Below, piece by piece: positions 10,680 through 24,825 of a stretch of DNA of 64,000 nt. This DNA is from Orthonyx spaldingii (taxonomy: Eukaryota; Chordata; Aves; Passeriformes; Orthonychidae). The DNA lies in NCBI GenBank assembly GCA_013397795.1, contig VZTJ01005981.1, positions 62,001 to 126,000 on the forward strand. Direction: 5' to 3'. The notes beneath the pieces were generated by a model that saw only the letters and a program-made list of their open reading frames with translations, ran no database searches and had not been told where the DNA came from. Position numbers and translations under genes: made by a program. Position 1 is the first letter of the stretch, and each line of letters opens with the position of its first letter.

Positions 10680-13318
10680 GCTCAGATTAGTAACGATGTC
10701 AGACTTCTTTTTTGTTGGAAGTTTTTAAAAAAAAATTTGTTTTGCATAGATAAATCTGGAAAAAACAAAAGAAGACAGGCTGCTAGATGTCAGATGAGGA
10801 GAAGCAGTAGATGTCTGAGTCATCTTCCAGAGTTTGTCCTTATGCAACCTCAAAAATGCTTCTAGTTTTCTAAGAAAAGGGCTGTGAAGATATCATTGCT
10901 CAGTTTGAGGAAGATATTTTAAATCCCAAACAAAATAATTTGTTACTTCCATGAAAAGGTTTGAAAAAGGCAAAAAGAATATATTCATTAAAAATGGCAT
11001 ATGATCCAGTTTTAAAATTAGATATACACTGGAAAAACTTCAATGAAGGGAAGAAAGGTCCCAAGCCTCACTACAGGAGCTCTTCCAGTGTCCTTTCTCT
11101 CCTTAATCTCTTTCTCTAAGAAGTAGAAACCCCGGGAATATTTGAAGTGGCACATCAAACTGCAGTGCGACTAGGCGAAATCCATTGGGCTCCTGTGTAG
11201 TAGACCCATGTTCAGGAATGACACTGAGAGCTTCCCAACCTTTCTGGAAGAACAAACTGTCTGTCTCAGTCAGGACCCAGACAGTGGGACACACACCTGG
11301 ACCTTCTCTGAGTGCTTGGCCATCCTTCCACTGCCCTCCTACGACTCGGTTTAATTGCCAAGGGAAACCAGGTGGATTTGGAATTACATAATTTCTTTGG
11401 GCTTCTTCTTTCCCAGAAATGTGGACTAGCTGTAGGAAGAATGACAGTAAATGATTTTCCTCCTCATGGCATACAGTCCAGATGAGCTTGTGTTAGAATG
11501 GTCACCTCTGGCTAATCTCTTGTGGACCTTGGAGGAGGATAGAAAAGACAGGCTTTTGTCTCAAGAACATACCAGACCACAGAGAAAACACACTTCAGCG
11601 GGCAGTTGAATAGAAACAAGGATTTTCTGGTGAATGTTTCGTGCTTCTGCTTCTTTCCAGTGGCCAGATTACAGAACTTCATTTTCTGTTAGCTACAGTC
11701 ATTGTAAATGCCTAATTGAAAACCTGGCACTGTAGCAAACCTGAGCAATTGAGAAGACTGCACATTTCTTCCTTTTACATCCAGTGAAGGAAGACAAAAA
11801 GGCAAGGGTCTAAAGGTAAGGAATGTGGGGGAGCATAAGACAAGTTTTAAATAAAAGTAGATGCTTATTCACAAATTTGTGAAAGGGAAACAATTTGATT
11901 CTACACCTTGGTGTGTGCAGCACGGTTTAAACCAAAATGAATTGGTCCAGAACTGAAGGCTTTCAGAGTTAAATACCACCTCTATAGGGATTTAAACCTG
12001 TCCAGTAAGCAGAAGTAATGACTGGTTTAGATCCTGGGAGCCATGTCCTTTGCCAAAGCACTGCATGTAAAAGATATTTTTCGTTGTCACTCTTTCCACT
12101 GGCAGTGAACTGCTTCCACTTTGAATTCCTGTTTGACACTGGTCAGACAAATAATTCAGAACTCAACATGTACAGTACAAAGGGAATTATTAACGAGGAG
12201 ATAGCAAAAGGAACTACCAGGGCTGTATCAGCTTAAATAGGTAAATTTTAGTGTAGGCTTACTGCTGAGATGTGTAGCAAATGATTTTTAACACCTGCTT
12301 CTCCCGAGGTATGAGTAATTTCAGCCACAGTTTATCAGGAGCCCACTCTCTTTGCAGAGTGCAAAAGATAACATGTTATTCCCTCCTGCTGCCTGCTTGC
12401 AATTACCTGTTCTTATTTGGGATCACTGAAGTAATACATTTCATGTGAATCAGTTGTTTAATTGCTATACTGCAGTCGGATAAACCAGCCCAAATGGAGA
12501 CCTTTTCTTCTCTTTTTTCTGGACAGGCAAGGAAAGCAAAGACTTAAAATCCACTGAGGTTGGAGGGATGCTGTCCATTGATTCCAGTGCCTGCTGAAGT
12601 AAATAAACCCTAGGGAAGTTATGCACCCAATTTGGGGCCTTTTGCAAACCTCACTAGGCATCTGCCTGCATCTTTAAATGTCAGAGACTGATCTAAATGT
12701 GGTCGTCAGTGAACTGCTCAGGATAACATGGGAAAAACACAGTGTACCAAATCTCAGTTCTCTTGTATTTCAAGGTAGTGCTTTAAAGACATCTTCTCCT
12801 TTAATACCTGCAGATTTCAGTACATGTGTACTGATACAGCCAGGCATTTAAGATCTTTTAAAAAAATCTTGATTTAAGCAGTAGCTGGACATGAGGTACA
12901 ATAAAGTTTTTTGGTGATTAAAACATCACAATATCATGTAATTTTTCAGGACAGAAGCTTTGTATTGCCTTGGTAACAGGTAGCTCTCAATTGGTTCCAG
13001 CCAATTAAACGACTTCTTAATTCTCAGTTGGTTTCCATTGCTGGGTTGATAGTATAATTTGAAATCATGAAAGTAGTTGATATCACTTGAATAAGTCTGC
13101 AAAAACCACTCCATGGATGTGTCTGATTAAAGAATTGGAGATGATGTCTCCCTTGATTGTAACCAGAACAATATGAAATCGGTTGCTGGGTGATGAGAAG
13201 GAAAGAGATGCTGCTGAATATCCTGTAGAAATGGTTTACATGCTATGCCTGGATGCAAGTTTGTTTGGGAACATACTAGAAGGGAGCCTGCTCAGGTTTT
13301 CTTCTTGAATTTTAGCAG
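10680..13318. other. Gene-poor sequence
   Basis: No gene or clear interspersed repeat. Short frames near 11103-11391 lie on opposite strands of the same stretch and carry no motif. A pyrimidine tract ending in CAG at about 11784 is followed 31 bases later by a GTAAGG donor, but an exon that short is not supported by anything else. Confidence 0.5.
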
Positions 13319-13753
13319 TTAAACAAAATGCTTTGCCTTCCAGATCTGCGTAACTGCGAGGAATAGGAAACAGCCAAAAGGTGCTGTGTGCTCAGCTCTG
13401 CAGGTTAATGACCATAAATATGTGTTTATGTGCTCCATGTACAGGTGCAGGCTGTGGAAATTGGCTGGGGGAGTTGAGGTGAGAAAGAACAGCTGTAAAT
13501 TGATCTTGGGTAGCTGATTTAGTTCAGTCAGTTCCCTGCTGCCATGCTCTCGCCAGCAGGGTGCTGTAAGTCCATCCCAGCCTGTCCCATTCCACCCAAA
13601 CCCATCCACGGGGAGGAAATGCGTGCAGCCCCTCGTGGCAGGGCCTGGTGGGCACCCAGACAAGGGCAGGAAAGCACCAGGGGTACAAACCATGCATGGC
13701 AGTGCAGGACTGCACACTGCCTGTTCTGGGTCTAAGCTACACAGAGGTTGCAC
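13319..13753 (-). other. 144-codon open frame in a GC-richer patch, probably not a gene
   Basis: This is the longest gap-free, uninterrupted frame in the window. Its first half is rich in Cys, Pro and Gly and includes the low-complexity run GFGWNGTGWDG, which comes from near-repetitive CCCATTCCACCC sequence on the plus strand. The frame begins at a non-ATG codon. There is no signal peptide, domain or splice framing, and another minus-strand frame overlaps it. Most likely the local GC content simply lacks stops. Confidence 0.15.
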
Positions 13754-15048
13754 TCTGGGGAAAACATCACTAGCATCCAGTTAAAAAAATTCCCCAAAAG
13801 TAAGAGGAAAAAAAAAAAAAGAAACTATGATATTCTGTACAGCAGAGATGGAAAATCACAAACTTAATTCATATTTACAACAAACATAAATGTCTGATGC
13901 ATTAGAGTCCTGTTCTAAAGTTGGAACACATTTCTATCTCCCTTGCCAACAAAAATATCTGAATGATTAATTAGTGATAAAAGGTAAAACAGAACCAAGT
14001 CCTAATGAGTCTAAATGAGTAATTTCTGTTTGACTAAGACTATAGATTTCACACTATAACTGTTTGATTTGCACAGCTTTAGAAACTACATATATTCAAA
14101 ATATTTTCCTGGAATTCAAAGACCTTTTTCATATTTGTTTTAAAACTAATTCCAGTTCTTCTCTGATAAAGTAATTAGGGAAAACTTAAATTTTATTAGG
14201 TCTATCGCTGATTAAATGATCACAGCTCTTTGCTAAGTTAATTACTTAGGTACTATATGTTGTAAATTAATTAAATTAGCAGTGTATGAGAGATTTATTA
14301 TTTTTTTTTCCTGAAGTGTGGGTTTGAATATATTGTAGCTATTTTACTGGGTTAAGAACAACAAAATATGCACTGTTTGGGTTTTTAAAAAACGCTTTGT
14401 GAGCTCAATTACTTGAATTGTTCATAAAATACAAAGGATTTATTGCAGTAAAGTTTCTACCTCTGTTCACATGAGATCATGTTTCCAAGCATAGAGACTT
14501 ACCTTATATCACCACTGTGTCTTCAATATTGGCCTTAGAGAGCTCCGCTGCTCTTTATTATATAAAATTAATTGCCCTATTGATATCCAGAGGCCAGACT
14601 TTGAGAGATACTTAGGTATTAGTTTTACATTCACACCATAACATTACTTTCCTAATTTTCTATGTACTGGTTAAAAATATTGACAGATACTTCTTTGCAC
14701 CCTCAAAGACATAGATATTAATAAGTATATTAGGAAGTTTAAATACTTTTTCTTCTGTGTATATTCACAGTTTCACTTCAGCTTTTCAATTTTGTATGCT
14801 ATATAATTTTTAAAACCAATAAATAAAAGAAGGAATATTTTGAATGAGAAGTGTCCTAAAACAGGAAGGAAGAACTTATTACCTAAATTAGCTTAAAATA
14901 GACAAATCCATAAAATGACATTGACATTTTTGGTTTTTTAATTGATACACTTTTGCTCACACCTCAGAAATATGTACATGCTGCTGTCCTAATTTGGCAA
15001 AGCACTGAAGCACATGTTTCACCTTCAGGGATGCTCTTTAATACCTGA
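13754..15048. other. A/T-rich, TAAT-dense stretch; possible conserved non-coding DNA
   Basis: After a 13-base A run at 13808 the sequence is unique and dense in homeodomain-like cores: GATTAATTAGTG near 13967, AAGTAATTAGGG near 14169, GTTAATTACTTAGG near 14237 and GTAAATTAATTAAATTAGC near 14263. No exon is visible. Such texture is common in enhancers of gene deserts but is also what A/T-rich DNA produces by chance, so a cross-species alignment decides. Confidence 0.35.
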
Positions 15049-15852
15049 GTGTATGTATCAATAATTGACTGCACATGCTATGAGAGCACAGACCATTTAC
15101 AACCACCCTGCAATTTATTTCATCTAATTTGTCCATTTGTGTTTATGGTAGCAAGTCTGCAAAGTCTGACTGAATGGACAAGGCCTGCTGGAAAGGATCA
15201 AACCTCTCAGATGTGCCTTGCCAGGGCTGATGCCTGGCATCAACAAAAGCATGAGACCTGGGGAGTGCAGCAGCTCAGAAGTGGTCCTTTGCTTTTCACA
15301 GATGAATTGGAAAAAATTCCAGACTCTCAGTCCTTACACACTGATCTGTTTAGCATTCATTTACACTGTCATTGTAGACCTTTTGTAAGTCAGAAGTTGG
15401 TGTCTAGAGGGATTAATTTTGTATAGAAAATGAACATTTGGTGGAGTCAAGTATTGCGTGCAGCTCTGCACTTTTACAAAAAGCAGACCTAGAATCTTTC
15501 TTACTGCTCTGTTCAGACAAAACCAAAACCATTTACATGCTTACACTTTCAAGGCCATGCCAAAAGCTTGGTTCAAAAGCTTTTTCTCTCTTATATTGCT
15601 TGTTGTGAGTGCAGCTCAGTCTTTCTTGTTGACCCTTTGCTTTCTCCATTAGTTCTCACTCTGATGCATACAGGGAAATCTCTCTGCTCAGGCAAACCCT
15701 TCATGGATCTCTGTTTTGGATGTTGGGTGTTATTGAGTCAGCTAATCAGAGTAGGTTCAGCCTTGTGTGAAAATTTTTATAATAGAAACAAAATGGATTT
15801 CAAAATGAGGGAAGTGAGCAGGAGGGGTAGGGGAAGGCAGGGTATGGTCTGA
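15049..15852 (+). other. 268-codon frame with two internal stops; unexplained
   Basis: The frame opens just after a TGA at 15046-15048 and runs to a TGA at 15850-15852 with only two internal stops, TAG at 15424-15426 and TAG at 15490-15492. The conceptual text is Cys-, Leu- and His-rich in the middle and ends in a basic patch (RREVSRRGRGR-like). No family is recognised. Much of the stretch is pyrimidine-rich on this strand, which by itself lowers stop frequency, so chance is a stronger explanation here than at 10 kb. Confidence 0.15.
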
Positions 15853-18070
15853 CCCCCACAAACATCCGATACCGATGCTTATTTGTCCTGCTTTAAGCTG
15901 CCACTGAAGCTACTTGGTTCCAGAGGAGAAATTTGTTTTTCTCTTTTTTTAACAGTCAAAAGTAAGACTGCTTGCTACACTTACCACTTTCAGTGCTGTT
16001 TATCTCAAGCTGTAAAGCTACCTCATATTCTATAAACACATTTCTTCATCATTGTTTTTTCTTTTGCTCTCATCTCTGTTAATCAACTGCTCCTTATGTA
16101 ACATGGGCTGTAATGAAAATACATGACACAAACTGCTCCAAGCCACCGACCATGAACCTCTCGTCTTGCACTTTCCAGTCAAGAAGCATTTTGTTTAAAT
16201 AATGTGCATTGTGTTGGTTCTCCCTTCAATTAGAGTAACCAGGTAAGGTAATTGGGCACCTAGCAAATGTGGCAGCTGCAGGCAAATAATCATAGCTCCA
16301 GGACCTGCTCCCATGGCAACTGATGTGTTTACACTCTCAAAAGTACACATTTTCTTCCTTCTACACAGTAGAGGAAAAAAGGATTTAGAGCTACAAGGAA
16401 AGAGCGTACAAGGATAAATGTTTAAGCAAGCAGTTGGAAGAAACAGTGCTTGTTCTTTGGAGTGAAAACGTAGGGAGTGAAAATAACAATAAGGAGATGT
16501 TATCAGACAACAATTAAGCGTCACCTTCACCTCCTGAACTCAGCGTGAAGAGGCAACTCTCAGAGGCAGATGTCATTCCCTTCAAAACAAGCTTCTCAAG
16601 AGAAAGGGGAGGCAGAAGGGATTCCATAGGTTAGTCCTTCAGCACTGCTTCTGCAGATGTGACCCCAGTGCCGCTGCAGAGGCACCATGTTTAGAGAATA
16701 CTTTGCAATGACTATTTCTTTAGAAGTTAAAAACTATTCCTTCAAAGATACTGTGTAAAAAAACATCATTGCTACCAGCTTTGGCTGTGAGTTTGTACAT
16801 CTGCTGCATCTACTCGTGTGTTGCCAAGTGGCAGAGAGAGATGTGGGTGGAAGTTTAGGGCCTGAGCTATGTGCATACAGGGCAATTAAAAGACCTTTTT
16901 CCTTTCCTTGCCTTCTCAACAACTCAGCATCCTCTGCTTCTCCTGCAGTAAAGCCAAGGCAGCCAATACATAGGAACTATTGTCACTTTTCTGCCCACAT
17001 ATACTCTAAATTTAAATAGAAGAGAGACCTGACCATGCTGGGAATTTATAGCAAAGGTGGGTCTGATCATGTGGGTGGTTTAGGAAAAACGACTATGAAA
17101 CAAGCACAGATGAAATAGTAGGAAAACTGGTCAGGGGTAGTGAAGTTCACCTTGCTTAAAATCTCATGTGGAAAACGTGGGCATAAGAGAACCTTAAGCT
17201 CTAGAAATATACGGTACTCTGAATGAGTTTCTAATAAATAAATATTAAGAAATGCCAGTCCTGTATTTCTTAGACTTCTCTTTTCATTCTGTGAGCTGCT
17301 TATCCTAATGAACACTTATTCCTCTGCACTGTGGCTCTTGGTTGACTCAGAACAGATTCCAGTCACCAGAGTAACACACCTGGAACAAATAATTTATAAG
17401 CACTGCCTTGGGCACAGAAGTTTGGACTGATGAAATAAGCAGCTAAGATACTTCTGACATTCTATAATGAGCTGTGAATCTTGAAAGGAGAAACTGTAAC
17501 AGTGCAGCTAAAGTTGAATACTCTGCTTCTCATTACCACAAATTGTTCAAGCTTGGAGAATCACATAAATTATGGTTGGACCAAATTTGGCAGTTCTGAA
17601 CCAGAACAGGCGACTCATTGTCTGTTCATGGCTGCAGCTTACCCCAAAGTTATGAAAGAGGCAGACCTGTTAGGATTGCAAAGTTCTGCATCCTTACCTG
17701 ATAAAGGAGGAAGAAATTATATATCCTCTCCATTTAGCTACCATTTAGCAGGATTATGAGGGAAGATGTTAAAATATCTTGGTTTAACACTGTGATTTAC
17801 AATTTAAGCAATGAGAGCTGGTATTGCAGTGAGACCCCCTTTACTCATATGCAAATTCATTTATGCCAGTGATCTGTGCTGGGACATTGGGCTCTCCCTG
17901 CAGAGATTTCATTGCCAGATTGTGTTTTAAATGTTCTGATTTGTTTCTTCAGATAAAAAGTTCTGTTATGGACAAACAGATGGAGTACTTCAACAGGATT
18001 AAGCACATCAGGGTTTAGCTCTGTGGAAATTAGCCCTGGCTCTGCCTAGGTGGTCTCGGTGATGTGGTGC

Positions 18071-18075
<5 letters not shown>
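15853..18075. other. Gene-poor sequence
   Basis: I see no gene or repeat. The 111-codon minus frame at 16195-16530 and the 92-codon plus frame at 17481-17759 lack any motif or splice framing. Confidence 0.5.

Positions 18076-18104
<29 letters not shown>
18076..18104 (+). repeat. Poly(T) run of 29
   Basis: An unbroken run of 29 T on the plus strand. No retroposon body or target-site duplication is recognisable next to it, so it is listed as a simple homopolymer. Confidence 0.95.
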
Positions 18105-18640
18105 CTCTGCCTCTTTTTCAGATTTTCCATGTATGAAATGTTACTGGTCTACTTAATATTGCTTAGGAATACTACATGTGCTGCAAAAGTTTTTGATTTT
18201 TTTTGGTCCAAATGATCTGTCATTTTGAGATTATAATGATATCACCCAAACTGACGTTTAGATTTAAATTCTGCTCTCAAAGATGCTTGGCTGCAAGTCT
18301 TTAGAAGAGCTGTGACAGACTTACCGTAGTGACTGTTCATAAAATGTCAGTTACATGGAAGTGACATCAAACAAAAATGTTAGATGTGGTAGCCCATATA
18401 AAGGTAATATTAGACATCAGTATACATCTACCAAAGGACTTCACTTATGTTTTAATCACTTAAAAAAAATTCTTCTGTAGTTTTGCATTTTTTTTTAATC
18501 ACTTTGAGCATATTCAGTTATTTCTTCTCACTTGAAATACACTATCTCAGTGCAGTCTCAGTGGGAATAGTGTCACTGCACAAAGAGGTACAAAAGAATT
18601 TTATGTTATTTAGGAGGAAGGAATCCATTACCTTAATTAG

Positions 18641-18790
18641 GGAAAGACTTATGAAGAGCTAATAAAAATCTCTTATTCTGCTTTAATACATGAAGAAGAG
18701 TAGAGTAATATGAAAAAAGGCCCTAGAAACTACAGACCTATTAGTTCCATCAAGGTGTAAATATTTTGCAAATGGCATGACATTACCAGT
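18641..18790 (+). mobile_element. Probable relic of a CR1/L3-like LINE reverse transcriptase
   Basis: At 18726-18755 the sequence GAAACTACAGACCTATTAGT reads N-Y-R-P-I-S, the conserved start of the NYRPxSL block of CR1-clade reverse transcriptases, followed by a decayed counterpart of the next segment. Just upstream, ATATGAAAAAAGG matches the AAAAAGGG that precedes this block. The copy is short and has in-frame stops, so it is a fossil. Confidence 0.4.
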
Positions 18791-21700
18791 TTCAATTTGG
18801 AACAGAAAAAATGTGTCAATTTTAAAAAACTCTTCCTTCAAAGTTCTCTAGATAAAATTTGTATGTAGTTTCTGTATAGTTTTTATTTCAAAGGAAAGTA
18901 TTCTAAAGCAAAGTAAAAACAAGTCAACATTGAAAAATGTTGCTTTGCAGTGTATTTTCTTGTTTTGAATTTCATGTTTCAAATTTCATGTGTAAATCAC
19001 TAGAATGTCACTTTTTAAAGAGTTTCACCTCTGCCCAGAATAACTGTTGGTTTATTCTTCAATTTGTTGGCCACTTAAGGTAGTGTAATACAGGCTACAG
19101 AAATAAAGGACAGAAAAGCCATTTGATTTTTGATATCCATTTGGAGACATTTTTTGCATAAGCTAGCAACTTGAAATAAGTTTTTTTCAAGAAATCAGTC
19201 CTATAAGTGGTATGAGGAGGTGACCTTTGTGTGCCTGTATTTGAGGAGCACAGTCCCTGCCAGCACAGGGGTCCACTGCTGAAGCATTCTGAACATACAC
19301 TGAAGCTTCCACAAGATCAAATGAAAAATGAAGCAGATCAGTGAAAAAAAATGTTAAAGTGTGGCTTTTTGATCATAACATACTTAATTTATTGAAATAC
19401 ACAGTGGATTTTGGGAATTTTCAGAATGTCCTTTTTCATTATATATATCATTTGTGAATGTGTGTTTACACAGAGTGCCAATCTGGGAGAGGAACCCCAG
19501 GAAAAAACCCCAAAGCATAAACCCACTAACACTTGCACTAATGTCTTTTCAGCTGCTCGTCTCTTCCAGCCCCAGTTCAGTTACTCTAAGCATATTGGAT
19601 CAAACAGGACATTTGTGTCATTCCAGACTCAGATTAGCAATACAGACAGCTCAACAAGTGATGCATACCTAATTATGTTGTAATTGAATCATACATCAAT
19701 ATCTTGTGCTATCAGTGCTCAGTGTAATCCCAGTCAACATTGTTCTAATCATTTAAATGGCAACGGTGAAGATACGATGAAAGCAACACAATTTCACTGT
19801 ATGACTCTGCTCAATGTTCTCACAAACAAATTTTTACTGTAAAAGGATTAGGAAGGGACAGGAGCTCTGCCCTTGGTCAGGGTAAGGGTGAGCAAACCCC
19901 CTCCTGGCCCCAAAGTACTCAGGAAAGTGAAAGGATGGGTTTAATTAAGGTAAAGTCAAAGCAAAACCAACAAAACCCACCATCATTCTTTTCCCATCCT
20001 CCAGAAGCTGCAGTCTGGGCATTTATTTCTGCTTTTGTTAGATTCAAAGGTCTTAGCAATAGTTTACTAATATTACTGTAGGCAGGCTGATGGGATCCAA
20101 GTTTAATTAAGGACTATATTTAATTTGGTTTATTATGACTTAAAAAAAACAACAACAACCCAACCAAGAAACTTAAGGCAGCCATTCATCAAACATGTTT
20201 CTATTAAAAGTGGCATTTGCCCTACACCTGGAAAAGGCAAAGGACTTTGCAATTCTGAGCTGTGGCTTTCTGAGTTGCTGCTGGAAATGACCTTTCCAAA
20301 GCCTTATATCTCTGCTGCAGCCTGAAGTTTTCATCCTTCTCTTACCTTTGAAAGGCTGTTCCCCCTCAGGATAAGTCAGGGTACATCTCTGTGGTCACAA
20401 ACATGTGGCTCTATTTCATAGCTCCCCTTTTGACCTTTTCCTGTGAGGTTCCAGTGGAACTCTGTGCTGTAAGACCTCCATAAGGCTCAGGAGACCAGAA
20501 GTCAGTGGCAAATATTTTTTAGAGGAACAGGGAGAGGTGGCCAGAGCATAGCAGCTGCATTTGGTTGTCTCCATCCCTGGTGAAAGGCCTTGGCAGTCCC
20601 TTGGATACAGCTGGCTTGCTTTGCCGGAGCCCTCACGGATATTCCCTGGGGACCTCCAGCAGCAACAACCCCTCAGGGCACTGAGAGTTAACTGAGAGTT
20701 AAGCTTTTTTGGCTGTCATTCTGCTGAGAATTCCTATTCACAGTTCCATATACAGTATTTCTAAGCTCATGGATACCCTGTGCAGCTCAGTTAATGCTTG
20801 AAATCTGCTTTCTGAGAGAGTCTGCAGGATGGAGTCACTGTCACTGCCATTCACTGATGCACAGGGACCAGCAAGCGCAGTCGAGGTTAATTGACCACCC
20901 AGGCACTGTGGGCTTTGCCTCACACCACATGATAGAAAGATTAAAAAATGGACTGAGACAGTGTCCAGAGCACAGAAAGGAAACAACTCAGTTCTACAGA
21001 GGAGCTTAAAATCTTCTTGGGAACATTCTGAAATTTTTATACTTTGAAGCATCAGAAGACACAAGAAAGGCTGTTTCTATCTGAGCTTTCTATTTTTTTT
21101 CTTTTTTATTGTAACAGGAGCGAGTATATTATTGGAAAAACGTGAAGGTTTTGTCTTACTGGAATGTATCATCTCAGCTGAGGATAAATTTCAGAAAATG
21201 GAGCAATTTCACTTGCTGTCAAAGTGTCCTGTGTGAAGGATTATATACTTTTTTTTTTCACTTTTGTAGAAGCAAATGTATTTTCCATATTTTGACAGTT
21301 GTTAGCAAAAAAAAAAAAGTCTTAAGATTGTTGTTCTAGAAGTAATGTTAACATTATTTTATGAGATCTTCTGTTTGCAACCTGATGTTTGACAACCCAC
21401 CAGGATTACAAAACTTTCTCTTCACACAACACAGTCATGATAAAACTCCTGGAGACTGTGATGCTCTGGCCAAAATCACTCCCTCATTTGCTTCAGAAGG
21501 TAATGACGCTTTGATTTTTAGGCAAAGTGTCTTGACTTTCTGAGTAAATATTGCCATTGCAGTTACTTGCATATCCATCATCCATACAAGCATAAAATTG
21601 AACTGGTACAGCTGGACCTGCCTGGGGGAATAACACAAACTGCTCCAAATTCTCCTTAGAACTCTCTGGGTTATAAAGGTGAGACTTCTGAGGTCTCTCT

Positions 21701-24700
21701 AGTTATGAAGGTGGTTCAAAGCTCAGCAAATCACCAAATTTTAAGGTGGTCAACTGCATGTGACTGAGGGTTCTCAGACCCCTCAGAGAATGAACAAATT
21801 AAGCTGTTCCCACAAGCATACCCCTAATACCCAGCGACTCCACAATCAAATATCATAACTGCAGCTCACTTCTAACCCTTGCCACAGGGTCACTGCTGGA
21901 CTCCTTCCTGGAGGGGGAAATTATCCAAAGCCTGGAATTTTCTTCAAGTGTGTGGTAACTCTTGCTGGCGTTAGTGGGAGGTAGTAGAAAACACAACCAC
22001 CTAAGATGACTTTACTCGAGTCATAGGGGTAATTTACACTGTCAGGAAAAGGACTGTACCCTGCCTGAGGTCAGGTTGACTGGGCAAGAAAAGATCTCCA
22101 ACAGCTTAGCTGCTCTTTCAGTCAAGTGTTGCCCACTTGCATAGTGCCAGCATTTCAGAGATGGTTCCAGACAAATGCAAATGTCCTGCAGGCAGGTGCT
22201 TATTTGAATTTTCATCTCTTCATCTATAAAACATGTTTTGAATCTCTCTGCAGGCTATTAATAGATGTGGGGATGTCACTTAAACTACAAGAAACCAAAA
22301 CTGTGTGGCTTAAGGAAATGGTTGTATGTGCAGGGAAGGCAAGGATTGCTTGGCTTTTGACACTGATCACCTTCCTTTTGGCCGAAAACAATCCCTAAAA
22401 GGAATGACACATAGTGTGGGAAATATAAGAGCCTATCTTTTCTTTGCTTCCACTGTAACTACTGAAAATATGAGGAAAATTATTGACCAGCCATCCTGAA
22501 TTTTCTTATTAGAGAGCTAAAAACAACATTTAAAGTGCTATTGTTAAAAATACTGGTGTGATGAACAAGATGGGGCACAAAAGGGGTCACTTGGCACCGC
22601 CTGAGTGTGCAGGCTGTCTCAGACTTGCTTTTCCCAGCTCAGAAAGACACTCGTGGCTCTAAGTTGCTCATGTTAAGCACAGATACTTTCCTGTTGGTCC
22701 CTTGGTTTTTATTATCCATTACTTAAGCTCTAACAGTTCTTGCCTGCCTTTTATTTTGACAGACTGCATTGCTTGGATACTAATACTGTATTTCTTTTGA
22801 ATTTAATCTGCCAAAGTGGAACAAAGATGGTTTTTTGAGTACAATTTCTTTCTCAAGCCAAGGACATTCGGCCTTTACTAAAAGCTGTATAGGTTACAAA
22901 CATTTTAGAGATTGTAACTTTGTTATGGGGAAGGGACATAAAAGAGTCAGGTTTGAAATATTTACAGCTGAAGGGAGTGCAGAATGGGTAATCAGCTTTC
23001 TACCAGAATTGGATATAAGATCAAATTATAGAGATGTTAATGGGATCCTTTACGGTGCTAGAAAATTTTCTGCCACTTTCTGAGACAGAACTTTGCTTTC
23101 CTTCATGGCAGACTTCTCCCATCTTTGTGTTCTTTCACATTTCCAAAGTATAAGTGACTTATGGATGTCCCAACAAACTCTAAGTTAAATTTCATGCAGT
23201 GTTGCCCTGAGGTATATTACCCAATGTTTTCTATCTATCACCCTACAATTTACAGCAGTTTTATCCATCCATTTGAGGGCTGAAGCCTTCTGTTCTTGTC
23301 TTGGTTCTTAAAAGTTTTCTGGAGAGTTTGATCAAAAACCAATTTATTTACTTTAAGAATGAAATATAAAAGTAGATTGGTTTTTTTCCAATTATTTTGA
23401 ACAGCAGTGGTTCTTCAAGTATTAAGATAAGAAATGTGAAGTTCAACAAGGTGAAGCTAGAGCAGTTCCTTTCATCCTCACTATGCAAATCCATTCAAAG
23501 TTGTTGATAATCGCCTGTTGATAACCTTTGCAAATGCAGAGATAACACAACTGTATTATAAGTATTTCTTCATCTTGCTTCATTTACTGAACCACCTTTA
23601 AATTCTTCCAACTGAGTAATGGCAAAACGAATTTTCCTTGTACAGATGCTTTTTTTCCTTGTCATAATAATTTTTACCATAAGGAAAGAGCATCGTGTGG
23701 AAAGCAAGGAAAAAAGTAATATTCTCACATGGTGAATGTAACATTTCTAAATGTGACATTTAAATTAAGTCAAAATTTTGTAGAATAAGTGTACTTATCC
23801 TTACACTTAGAGCTGAAGTTCAGGTTGAAATATATTACTTGCTCAAATTCTTTTGGAAATTAAATATATGGATTAGCCGGCCTGCACTGAACAAGACCTT
23901 GAAACTATAGATATCAGTTCTCCATGATAAACAAATTTTACAGTTATTGAAATAATCTATCATTATTATTGCTGTTAATGAAACATCAAGGTTTCATCAA
24001 GTCTTCAAAGTAATAATTTAATATAACACTGTATAGCATTTCATTATTACAAAACTGTTCAGGCCTTCTGAGGAAGATGGAAAATGTTGTTTTCCTTTGT
24101 TTTGTTTTGATTTTTTTAAATTAATTAATGAATCTAGTTGAATTCTGCATGGACAAAAAAGTGACCTTGACCAACAAAATCCATTTAATATATTTGTCCC
24201 TTCTATGTGTTCCACCTCTCTGGCATTGATTTATAAGGAGAGCTGGCAGAGAGCTGTTGCTAGGGGACAGAGCTTTTGTAGGTCCCCATTAAAGCAATAT
24301 TCCCGAAGAAGACAAGTAATTTACATGTTTCAAGTGCTGCCTACAAAAAAAAAAAAATAAAAATTAATCAAGCCCAAGTTATAGAAGGGAACAAGAACAA
24401 TCTCTATGAGTAACAACCCTTGTGCCAGAGACAAATAAAGGAGCACAGGTGACACACTCTGATCTAGATGCTACTCCTTTGCACCCTGGCAGACAACCTT
24501 GGTGATTTTTTAACTTTATTCAATTCCTTTCAGTTTATACTTCATAACCAAGGTCAGAATATTTAGAATGAATTTTACCTACCATATGCATTCACTACTT
24601 GCATGTAACAGAGTAACTTTGATGTTAACCAAACTGCCAGTCTCCAGGGTAAAAGCCATGAGAGGGAAGAAAACTGTCAAGACCTCGTCTTCTAGTTCCC

Positions 24701-24825
24701 CAAGCAGTCAAATGCTTTCTGAATTATTGCCCTGGAGGGGAGTCTGCCCTACTGGGGAGAAGCACCCCTGTGGTGGGACTGTGCTTTTATAGCTTTTTAT
24801 GTCCAGTTCTTTCAGTTCTTTAATT
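18791..24825. other. Gene-poor A/T-rich sequence
   Basis: No gene is recognised. Two plus frames at 21142-21339 and 21361-21543 share a frame, separated by stops, without motif. Small A/C-rich runs occur at 19968-19985 and 20143-20166. The part around 23860-24010 is A/T-rich, unique and carries TAAT cores. Opposed plus and minus frames at 20738-21064 are read as chance. Confidence 0.5.
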
